Below are positions 22,985-33,622 of a stretch of DNA of 64,000 bases, in pieces. The stretch comes from Phoronis australis (Eukaryota > Phoronida > Phoronidae). The notes under the pieces are model-generated. The model worked only from the letters and a program-made list of their open reading frames with translations. It searched no databases and was not told the origin of the DNA. The DNA is taken from NCBI GenBank assembly GCA_002633005.1, contig NMRA01000162.1, positions 486,666 through 550,665 on the forward strand, in the 5' to 3' direction. A program made the position numbers and the translations under genes. Every line of letters begins with the position of its first letter. Within the stretch, counting starts at the first letter, position 1.

Positions 22985-24191
22985 ATTACTCTGCGCGTGT
23001 AAGCGCAGAATACTGTTGTTCCTGGGTTTTCTTCAATTTTATTCTTCTTCTTATTCTTCTTCCGACCAACTTTGAGGCTTAATAACTCCAAATTGGGTGC
23101 AGGTACGGACTTTAAATTCAGCATATACCTTTTGACAGTATATTAATTTTGATTGGTTAGATAATCATATTCCATATTGCACCGGAAGAGGTCGTTTGGT
23201 GCAAAGATCATATAATTTTCAAAATGCTACTTCTCCTTCAGTTTTAAAGTTATCTTTTTCAAATTCGGTGCACAGGTATAAGTCAACATGACAATTTAAA
23301 AAATTACTTTTCTAAGTAATCGGGTCATCCAATCAGGTGAAATAGGTCAAAGGTCATTAGGTGTAAACTAAAATTTTGAGCTAGACACTTCAAATTCACG
23401 GTTTTGATTGGCACACATAATTCAATTTGAAATCCAAAGTTTCAGGTCATTTAGTGCAAACATGGGGTCATTAGGTGCATTTTTCTTCTGAAAATTTGAC
23501 CTTTTCATTCTCCAAGTACACTGATGTGTCAACCGTTAGACAACTGTGATTCTCAGCATTAAATACATTTTTCATGGGCTTTGCAATAATTCTCCTAAAG
23601 ACGCTTATAATGCACCGGTTAGGGTCAATTAGTGCAAAGGTCATTTAACGTTCAAAATGTTACATCTCTTACGTTTTTCAAGGAATTCTTTTCAATTTCA
23701 GCACAGTAGTGTATGTCAACATGCAAAATGAACAACCTACTTAACTACGCAATAGGCCTAACCAATCAGAAAAAATAGGTCAAAGGTCACTGAGTGCAAA
23801 ATTAAAATTTTGAGCTAGAGACTTCAAAATTACATATTTGTTTACTAATCGCGATTGAGTTTGAATTCTAAATTTTTGGGTCATTTGGTGCATCCATGGG
23901 GTCATTAGGTGCATTTTTCTTCTGAAAGTTTGACCAATTCATTCATGTTGTATTCTTAAGTGCTTAAAGCAATACATCTGTGATTCTTAGCACTAACTAT
24001 ACTTTAAATGGGTTGTACAAATATTCCCTCACTGGGGTTCATAATGCACCGGAAGAGGTCAGTTAGTGGAAAGGTCATCAAAACATTAGCATGTAATTAC
24101 TCCTACAATTTTAAAGAATTTCTTTTCATAATTTGGTAAACGGGGTTGCTGTCAGTAACTTCCCATAACAATTCCTTTAATACGCACGCGC
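22985..24191 (+). mobile_element. Helitron-like element, copy 3 (3' end lost in gap)
   Basis: It begins with a single 5' hairpin (TTACTCTGCGCG) and leader. Module boxes are at about 23178, 23611 and 24042. It reaches AATACGCACGCGC, just before the expected 3' palindrome, and is cut by the N at 24192. Confidence 0.55.
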
Positions 24192-24192
24192 N

Positions 24193-25616
24193 TATAATTT
24201 TCAAAATGCTACTCCTCCTTCAGTTTTAAAGTTATCTTTTTCAAATTCGGTGCACAGGTATAAGTCAACATGACAATTTAAAAAATTACTTTTCTAAGTA
24301 ATCGGGTCATCCAATCAGGTGAAATAGGTCAAAGGTCATTAGGTACAAACTAAAATTTTGAGCTAGACACTTCAAATTGACAGGTCTGATTGCCACAGGT
24401 AAACCAAATTGGAATCTAAAGTTTCAGGTCATTTAGTGCAAACATGGGGTCATTAGGTGCATTTTTTTCTGAAAATTTGACCTTTTCAATCAGCAAGTAT
24501 TCTGATGTGTCAACCGTTAGACAACTGTGATTCTCAGCATTAAACACATTTTTGGTGGGCTTTGCAATAATTCTCCTCAAGACGCTTATAATGCACCGGA
24601 TAGGGTCAATTAGTGCAAAGGTCATGTAACGTTCAAAATGTTATATCTCTTAGGTTTTTCAAGGAATTCTTTTCAATTTCAGCATACTGGTGTAAGTCAA
24701 CATGCCAATTTAAAAAACTACTTTTCTAAGTAATCGGGTCATCCAATCAGGTGAAATAGGTCAAAGGTCATTAGGTGCAAACTAAAATTTTAAGCTAGAC
24801 ACTTCAAATTGACAGGACTGATTGCCACAGGTAAATCAAATCGGAATCCAAACTTTCAGGTCATTTAGTGCAAACATTGGGTCATTAGGTGCATTTTTCT
24901 TCTGAAAATTTGACCTTTTCAATCAGCAAGTTTCTGATGTGTCAACCCTTAGACAAGTGTGATTCTCAGCGTTAAACACATTTCCCATGGGCTTTGCAAT
25001 AATTCTCCTAATGATGCTTAAAATGCACCGGATAAGGTCAATTAGTGCAAAGGTCATGTAACGTTCAAAATGTTATATCTCTCACGTTTTTCAAGGAATT
25101 CTTTTCAATTTCAGCACACTGGTGTAAGTCAACATGCCAATTGAATACCCAACTTTACTTCGCAATAGGCCTAACCAATCAGAAAAAATAGGCTGAAGGT
25201 CATTGAGTGCAAACTAAAATTTTCAGCTAGACTTCAGAATTATGAATCTGTTTACTAAGTGCGATTGAGTTTGAATTCTAAATTTTCAGGTCATTTGGTG
25301 CATTTTTCTTCTGAAAGTTTGACCACTTCATTCATCTTGTATTCTGAAGTGCTTAAAGTAAAACATCTGTGATTATTAACATGAACCACACTTTTAATCC
25401 AATTAACAATTACTCCCTCATCGGGGCTCATATTGCACCGGAAGAGGTCAATTAGTGGAAAGGTCATCAAAAATTAATATGTAATTTCTCCTACAATTTT
25501 AAAGAATTCCTTTTCATATTGGTAAACGGGTTGCTGTCAGTAACTTCCCATAATTATTCCAGTAACACGCACGCGCAGAGTCCGTTATTGTCACGCCGTG
25601 ACAATAATCTTTCTAG
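24193..25616 (+). mobile_element. Helitron-like element, copy 4 (5' end lost in gap)
   Basis: It resumes inside the first module after the N. Further boxes lie at about 24590, 25023 and 25434. It ends with the palindrome at 25585-25607, then TCTTT and CTAG (25613-25616) followed by TT, matching copy 1's terminus. Confidence 0.6.
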
Positions 25617-27826
25617 TTTCAATTGCTATGGAATCTACTGTCATTAAAACTTTTCGCAACTCCGTCGTTTTTCAACCGATTTGCATAAGAGCCATATCAT
25701 TAATAAACCCTTTGTCAGTTCTTGATTTTTATGCCAGAAGCAAAAGATAAAGAATTTAATAATTCATAAGTAATCATTTCGCATTCCTGACTGGTTTAAA
25801 AATAGTTTTTAATTCTAAAAACCAAGAGTGATTACATCAAATTGCGGAAAACAACAGCGATCTGTTATATAAAATACATATGTAGTTCCCACGAATTCCG
25901 TATCCCCGCACCACTACTGACCTTCGCGGCAGCCGTTTCGTCATTGCTATTGTCCCAGGTACATGTAGTTCTCCGGGCCTCTAGTTAGATTCGGAATCTT
26001 CTACTTTTTTCTCGCGGGCATTTTTCGCGGACACAAAAGGGGGGTGGCCTGTTTCATACTGACCTTGATGACATCAATCCGTCGGCTTAATTGCACTCCC
26101 TCCGGCTTCCGTCGCATACATGTATATACTCATTCGTTCTTGTCGCTGCCAAAATTAATGGTGTCATTAAAAACTAAACCGTTCATTGAGTAAACTAAAT
26201 TATTTACAATGTATCAATGTTGGAAAAATTGGCGCTCTACCGTAATTCTGCTGCTTAACTAAATTGTGGTGCGCTATTTTGGGTGGGGTTTCGGCGCCAT
26301 TAACGCCAGAAACGCCTTCAGCTGATTTTCCCATGTTTAAACTTACAGCCGCATCAACTGATTTTTTGCTTAAGTGTTTGTATAAATTTAGTATCGTACA
26401 AATCACTTCATAATCATAAGCATAAGTACTAATCAAGAAAAATGAATTTGTAAGAATGATTAACAATAAATATTGTGTAATTCACACAGCTTTGTTAAAA
26501 GGGGAAGGACACATCATTTGCAAAACATGATGGTCAAAAACTTGCTGTCACTATTACAATGGGACAAGAGTACATTGTATGGCAACTTCTAAACACAATT
26601 ATGATTATGCAAACTTGGTTCAATACACGACACTTGTTGCTGTTAATTATCGTGATTCCATTCCGTTCGTATACTCGAAACTAAGCTTGACACTCAACAG
26701 ATCGAACATCCTTAAAGCAACTGACCAAGACACATGACTAAAAGTAAAACGATATTTTGAAACATACATGTTTCATTCTCAAGTGGAAATAAACGATGCA
26801 GTAATATTACCACAGAACAAAAGCTATTAAAATACGGAGTGGGACACAGCAGGTGTGAAATACTGTAAAGACTGACAAACGGAGGGGGTAACAAGAATGT
26901 CGCGCAAACAACTGCAACATGACCCTGTTTGCTGCTCATTCAAACTGGCTTCTTGAATGCAATCAAAAGGGACTCTAATACTTTCAATCGCAGCACATCG
27001 CGCTCTACACATCGACTGAGACGTGTTCTCCACAGTTTCATGACGCCGGGTGATACTAATGATTATGAAGGTAGGCATGTTCATTAAGACCTAATGTCCA
27101 TTTCTCTCGAACATTCTCTAAATAAAAAGAATAGGTTGCAAATATCACGAATCCATATTTGTAAAGTTATATGGAGCTAAGAGTTCTATGTGCAATGTGA
27201 CTTTTTTGAAAATGAACTCTTCCCCCAGGACAAATAAAAACTGAGCTCATATCAGTATAGCACTGAGCGTGAATATTCACTTGACACAATAGATTCAGTT
27301 CCAATATTGAGTAGTGGAGAGAAAACCTGCGATTGAATTGAAGAAGTCAAAATTTAGAAGGCCCAGTTAGCACTGTTACTTCCTTTTGGGTTTTGTGACG
27401 CCAACAAATATTCACTGTTCGCAAGGAAACTTGCATAGTACATGTTTTATAAACTAAGTTTTTGTACTTTATACTCAGTGAAAAGAATGCAGTTTTAAGT
27501 GTTATATTTTTGCCTGCAAAAGAAAAACAGGTACATAATAGCATGAAGTAAAACCATCAACGGAAACAAAATACCACAAAATTTGAAACCAGAGAACATG
27601 AGAGGAAAAGACTCGTGTAGTGAAGGTGTTCTGTCCGCCGTATTTATTAGTGGTTATCAGATATCACAGCACACAGAAAATAGACATTTTTCATTTTTTA
27701 TTTTCCCAGTTCCAATGAGTAACTAAGAGGGGTTTGGGAATCCCCTGTCTTACTTTACAATCGTTAAGTGAAAATTTGCAACACAAATGTACAGTGGATT
27801 TGATTTTTACAATGACAAATAGGAAA
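25617..27826. other. Spacer between oppositely oriented Helitron-like arrays; no recognised gene
   Basis: 2.2 kb with open frames on the minus strand (around 26200-27084) that match no family I know and lack convincing splice sites. Confidence 0.4.
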
Positions 27827-30039
27827 CTAGAAAGATTATTGTCACGGCGTGACAATAATGGACTCTGCGCGTGTTTATTAAACGAAATGATATGGGAAGT
27901 TGCTGACAGCAACCCCTTAACCAATTTGAAAAGGAATTCTTTAAATTTGTAGGAAAAATAACATATTAATATTTTCATGACCTTTCCACTAATTGACCTC
28001 TTTCGGTGCATTATGGACTCGGATGAGGGAATAATTGTAAACTCGATTAAAAGTGTGGTTAATGCTAAAAATCACAAATGTTTTACTTTAAGCACTTTAG
28101 AATACAACATGAATGATTTAGTCAAACTTTCAGAAGAAAAATGCACCTAATGACTTCATGGGTGCACTAAATGACCTGTTAATTTAAAATTCAAACTCAA
28201 TCACGTTTACTAATCAGATATGTAATTTTGAAGTCTCTAGCTCAAAATTTTAGTTTGCACTCAATGACTTTCGACCTATTTCTCTGATTGGTTAGGCCTA
28301 TTGCATAGTAAAGTAGGACGTTCGATTGGCATGGTGACTTACACCAGTGACCTGAACTTGAGAAAAGAATTGATTGAAAAATGTAGGGATATAACATTTT
28401 AAACGTTAGATGACCTTTGCTCTAATTGATCCTATCCGGTGCATTATAAACGTTTTCAGGAGAATCATTGCAAAGCCCATGAAAAGTGTGTTTAATGCTG
28501 AGAATCACAGTTGTCTAACGGTTGACACATCAGAATACTTGGTGAATGAAAAGGACAAATTTTCAGAAGAAAAATGCACCTAATGACCCCATGGTCGCAC
28601 TAAATGACCTGAAACTTCCTATTTCAAATTGAATAAGACGTACCAATCAGACTTGTGAATTTGAAGTGTCTAGCTCAAAATTTTAGTTTGCACTCAATGA
28701 CCTTTGACCAATTTTCTGTGATTGGATGACCCTATTGCTTAGTAAAGTAGGGTGTTTCATTGGCATGTAGGTTTACACCAATGTGCTGTAATTGAAGAGA
28801 ATTCCTTGAAAAATCTAGAAGAAATAAAATTCTCGAAAGTAGACGACCTTTGCACTAATTGACCATATCCAGTGCATTACAAGCCCTTTTAGTAGAACTA
28901 TTGCAAAGTCCGTGAAAAGTATATTTACTGCCGAGAATCACAGTTGTCTAACGGTTGACACATCTGAAAAAGGCAAATTTTCAGAAGAAAAATGCACCTA
29001 ATGATCCCGTGGTTGCACTAAATGACCAGAAACTTCGTATTTCAAATTGAATTAGACGTACCAATCACACTTGTGAATTTGAAGTGTCTAGCTGAAAATT
29101 TTAGTTTGCACTCAATGACCTTTGACCTATTTTTTCTGATTGGTTAGGCCTATTGCGTAGTAAAGTATGTTGTTCAATTGACATGTTGACTTACCTCAGT
29201 GTGCTGAAATTGAAAAGAATTTCTTGAAAAACGTGAGATATTACATTTTGAACGTTAGATGACCTTTGCACTAATTGACACTATCCGGCGCAGTATCAGC
29301 GTCTTGAGAAGAATTAATGGCATGCCCATGAAAAATTTGTTTAATGCTGATAATCACAGTTGTCTAACAGTTGACACATCAGAATACTTGGTGAATGAAA
29401 AGGTCAAATTTTCAGAAGAAAAATGCACCTAATGACATGAAACTTTGGATTCCGAATTGAATTACCAGTGCCAATCAGATCTGTGAATTTGAGGTGTCTA
29501 GCTCAAAATCTTAGTTTGCACCTAATGACCTTTGACCTGTTTAACCTGTTTGGATGTCCCGATTACTTAGAAAAGTAAATTTTTAAATTGCCTTATTGAC
29601 TTATACCTGTGTACCGAATTTGAAAGCAATAGCTTTTCAAATAAAGAAGAAGTAGCAGTTTAAAAATTATATGAAATTTGCACTAAATGACCTCTCCCGG
29701 TGCAATATGTAATATGATTATATAACAAATGAAAATTTATGTACTGTCAAAAGTCATATGCTGAATTTAAAGACTGTACCTGCACCCAATTAGGAGTTAT
29801 TAAGCCTCAAAGTTGGTCAGAAGAAGAAGAATAAGAATAAGAAGAATAAAATTGAAGAAAACCCAGGAACAACAGTACTCTGCGCTTACACGCGCAGAGT
29901 AATAAGAAGAATAAGAATAAGAATAAGAAGAATAAAATTGAAGAAAACCCAGGAACAACAGTACTCTGCGCTTACACGCGCAGAGTAATAAAATTGAAGA
30001 AAACCCAGAAACAGTACTCTGAGCTTGCACGCGCAGAGT
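27827..30039 (-). mobile_element. Helitron-like element, copy 5 (minus strand)
   Basis: On the minus strand it begins at 30039 with three 5' hairpins (30039, ~29984, ~29906), then the TTATTCTTC leader. Five modules have boxes at about 29699, 29286, 28870, 28437 and 28003. It ends with the TTATTGTCACG palindrome and CTAG (27827-27830) followed by T. Perfect DR1 motifs lie at 29116-29128 and 29526-29538. It is more diverged from copies 1-4 than they are from each other. Confidence 0.6.
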
Positions 30040-30049
30040 AAAAACGTAA

Positions 30050-30633
30050 CAACATCACATACATGTAGAGTGTTGTATACATTTCAGAGAAAGGAATACA
30101 AAAACACCCTTTGCATACTATTTTCCCCAAAATAGGCAGAGTTTCTCAACCAATCTTGATATTGTAGAATTTTCTTTTGACCTATCTTACTTGAGAATTC
30201 ATACAGGAAATCCTATAGCTTGAGCATCAGAATATTCCACATTTAAAGCAATCTAATGTTTAACAAGGGTAATTTCATCAATGGTGTGCACTGCTGTCCA
30301 AGAGGACCGTTGCTGCTGTACGCCATAGTGTAAAGGTGCTTGAAATAGCAACATCGACATGAGCAATAATTGAAAGTTATTATGACATATACAATGTATT
30401 TACTAATGGCAAAAATTGGCCTCCGAATCAATATTACGGGATGTCATTTCTTTGTCTTATAAATCATGGTACAGCACCATATTAGTGTAAATCTTCTACA
30501 TGTACGTGACAGTAAAATTAAACAGCAGCAGTGAGATTTTGGAAAGGAGTTAATGGACATGTATATGTAGTGAACTACATGAAGATAAGTCGAAGTTGTC
30601 ACAGAACAAAAACGCGGTTACCATTAGCAAGTG
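30050..30633. other. No recognised gene
   Basis: AT-rich sequence with short frames only. Confidence 0.4.
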
Positions 30634-30638
30634 GTTAG

Positions 30639-30941
30639 CAGTGGCGGATTTAGGGGGGGGGTGGAAGGGGCCCCCCTCAAATTATACCAGATACCATTTG
30701 GGAGTTCGGGTGCGAATTGCTGATTAGCAGATGAGCACAACCAGGGGAGCTCGGGGTGAATAAACGATGCATATGCCCTAGTGAACAACCCCGTTACCGT
30801 TTTTTTAGTCAACAGGTCAACGAACCCAAAAATCCGAGACCCTTGCATCCCCACATTTTAAGCTGGGCACACGCATCTGCCGAAATTCTGTTTTTTCCTG
30901 TGCCATGGCCCCCCTAACTCAAAATCCTGGATCCGCCCCTG
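30639..30941. repeat. MITE, CAGGGGCGGATCC family (copy 3) with target-site duplication
   Basis: The ends CAGTGGCGGATTTAGG and CCTGGATCCGCCCCTG are imperfect inverted repeats. GTTAG flanks both sides (30634-30638 and 30942-30946), supporting a transposition event. The interior contains CCATTTGGGAGTTCGGG, as in copy 1. Confidence 0.7.
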
Positions 30942-30949
30942 GTTAGCAT

Positions 30950-33365
30950 GAGACAGGTTAGGCCCACGTGTCTGTCAGAACAAAGCAAAATACACATTTC
31001 ACCAGACACACTTGAACTGAGTTTTAAATGGTAGCTTTAGACTCTATCACCAAAACTGAAGTTAAACTGAAATTTACAAATATTTTGTACTATTTTAATG
31101 AAAATATTTCACCAATTTGGGCCACTTTTTGCAATTTAGAGAAGTTTTTACTGGTTTTGTTTGATACATTTGACCAAAAAAGTTCAAGTTCAGTTTGAAC
31201 CTCGGAAAGCTCAACAGGGTTCTTGAAAAATGACTGAGTTTACCTTTTTGGAAGTGTTCATAACTGGAAACGGTGAGATAAAGTGAAAAAATTTGATGAG
31301 GAATAGATTAGGACACGATTGGTGAGTATGACGTTGAGTGTACACTTTCAGGAATTTTCCAAGTAGGAAAGAGACAAGACAGTAAGTTAAATAAGTACAT
31401 TTTCTCATACTTTTAGTATTAAAATAAAAATGTAAATTAACGGTTGATAGGAGAATTGATTAGCCAACAGTTTGATATAAATATCATTAAAATTGGTTCA
31501 ATTACAGCCATTCAGCAGCTGAAAGTTTATCTCCTAACTATAAGTCACAAGAAATCACCAGTGAGTGAAATTGTGTGAAATGTCTGCATTAATTCGATTT
31601 TTAAAAGTACTCATTAATGCCCCCATTTGCTGTAATGGATATCAATAGAAAGACGAAGGTTTAAATATTTCGCTGGCATACTTTTTTCCACCACTTTGCA
31701 TCCCAATAGATACATGTATGAGCTTGTGAAAATCATGAAAAATGGCAAATTTTCGCTCTTGCCGAATTTTGGCTATATTGGTTTGCTTTGTATTGTAGAC
31801 GTTACGAGTGACACATGAGATAATACTACATTTAGGTCGAACCAAAATTCCTACAAACTTCAAACTAAATCCCACCGTAAACGACTGCGAATTCAACCAT
31901 ATGAAGAGATTTATCCAATTAACCTTTTCACTGACCCAAAAGCTTCGATTCTTGTGTTGAACTGTTGCAGTATTCAGGCCCATCAACAACAACTTGTCAA
32001 GTTAGTTCCGACACGTTTTGTAGCAAAAATCAGACTTGTGTGGCTGGCCTATAGGATTTAGTTTGCATAAAATACAGCAAGTTAGTTTCAAACTCAAAAC
32101 TTTTCTCGAAATGCGCGAAATAAAACCAAAGTTTACCCTCGTTGCTACGAAGCCAACTAAGACACCGAAGTTTTGAATACTGCTCACGCACGTTCGCGTG
32201 AGGCCGCGAGACTTGAGGGAGTCGCGAATCTCTGAACGCGTATCTATGGTTACACCTAACAGAGTGGCCTCTTTTTTTGATGTGAGCCTGACACCAAATA
32301 ATCCACCGCTCACTCTCACATTTTATTGTACTGCGTCAGAAATAGTTAAGGAGTCGGTAATGTATGTGATCAAAGTAAAGCGTTTGTTGTGTAATCTGCC
32401 TAAATCAGTTAGACAACTCTTTGCGCGGAAAACCAGTCATTAACTGACTGGGCAAAGTAATGACGCCGACAAATTGAATAGAAAAAAACCTTATATAATA
32501 CCCTGTTCGCTTGGCATTGTGAACGACATGAACGTCTTTTATCCCCTTTAGGTGTCCCAACAAGTTTTGGATAAATGAAGGATACGTTTTCCACAATATG
32601 TATTGCTATATGTAACGTACATGTATATAAATAGTAAAATCAGCGTTCAGTAGTGGCATCACAAAATTCATCAAAAATACAGGAAATACGCCCAAAATCT
32701 ACTAATTAATGGAAAACGTATAATTTTGGGTATTATCATCGAATTATTATCATTTCTTGCTCTGTTACCCGTAAGAACAGAACACATCAATAGACTCTTC
32801 GCCCTTCACTTTGTCAAACGTTTTGAATCATTTCACATCACAAGCCCTACAGATGAGCACAGGAACTTTATTCTCTCTTGTATTTTTGACCCTTTCACTC
32901 CCACTGAAAACCAAGCTAGACTAAGAAAAATAGGGACAAAAATGCAAAATCGGCCCTTTTCACCCCAAAACCACCACTTTCCTGCCGATGCGCGACTTAA
33001 GCCAACATCAGATTCCGATATCAAATTTCCTACCGATTCCAAAACTGTGGTTCAAAAGTTCTGTCAACCAACTAGTTTTTTTTCAAATCTGGCTTGTTTG
33101 AGGGCTACCTCAGTGAAATCGCTTTCTCAGCATGTTCACAAAAAACAAACCACATTCGATTACTTGGCCTACATGCAATACCTAACTTAAGATTGCCCGC
33201 AAGCCTGGCCTACCCCTAGATCATAATATTTTGGGAGTGCAAATTGGCCGCGGCCGCAGCCTAACTGTTCCGTGCCACCTACATGTAAATCGGAACAATT
33301 CCTAAACTGTTGCGCGTTTTAGGAATCCGCAAACGGGCCTGCGCAGTATATGAACTTACCCCGGT
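30950..33365. other. No confident gene upstream of the methyltransferase promoter
   Basis: A 154-codon frame starts at 32726 on the plus strand but has no recognisable domain, and its low-complexity Ser/Thr/Phe composition looks accidental. No other feature. Confidence 0.35.
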
Positions 33366-33371
33366 TTAGCT

Positions 33372-33389
33372 TACGTCATCCTTATATAA
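33372..33389 (+). promoter_or_regulatory. Candidate core promoter: CRE-like site plus TATA box
   Basis: TACGTCA at 33372-33378 lies just before TATATAA at 33383-33389. This is ~115 bp upstream of the methyltransferase ATG, so a start near 33415 would give a leader of about 90 nt. Confidence 0.5.
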
Positions 33390-33501
33390 CACAAGTCAAC
33401 ATAACGCGCAACACTGTAATTCGTAGAAGGAGCTCAGGGCGCGGTCGGGTCGTACTTTCGCTCACAACTGTCGTCAGGATTGCCACCTGGGACTGTGCAG
33501 C

Positions 33502-33622
33502 ATGGCAACAACGGATGGCTACACCCCTTATGTTGACGAAAACGAAGGGTTCAGTGATGATCATCTGCTGAGATGTGCTGCTATCGCTAGACGTATTAGA
33601 CCTGTGATTTTAAAAGCAATCG
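33502..33622 (+). CDS. Exon 1 of the SABATH-type methyltransferase
   Basis: ATG in good context (CAGCATGG). Forty codons plus one base, donor G|GTAAGT. Tyr and acidic residues come first, then an Arg-rich amphipathic helix. Confidence 0.7.

Larger units (their letters stand above)
20174..24770 (+). promoter_or_regulatory. Array of DR1 nuclear-receptor-type motifs (AGGTCAAAGGTCA)
   Basis: A perfect direct repeat of AGGTCA with one-base spacing starts at 20174, 20605, 21367, 22233, 22667, 23344, 23777, 24326 and 24758, with degenerate versions near 21791 and 25184. DR1 is the classical site for RXR, HNF4 and COUP-type receptors in animals. The sites recur because they sit in the repeated modules. 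Binding is not shown. A second half-site-like AGTGCAAAGGTCA lies in most modules. Confidence 0.6.

Noticed and set aside
27691-28011. 106-codon minus-strand frame starting MHRKRSISGK
   Set aside because: It starts in the TGCACCGG box of a Helitron-like module, recurs wherever the module occurs (for example 20871) and is not conserved as protein.
19574-30039. CRISPR-like array
   Set aside because: The repeat units are long (56 and ~433 bp), diverged and lack unique spacers. The setting is animal nuclear DNA.
32726-33190. 154-codon plus-strand frame upstream of the methyltransferase
   Set aside because: No recognisable domain, poor start context and mixed low-complexity composition. Length alone is not convincing in an AT-rich region.
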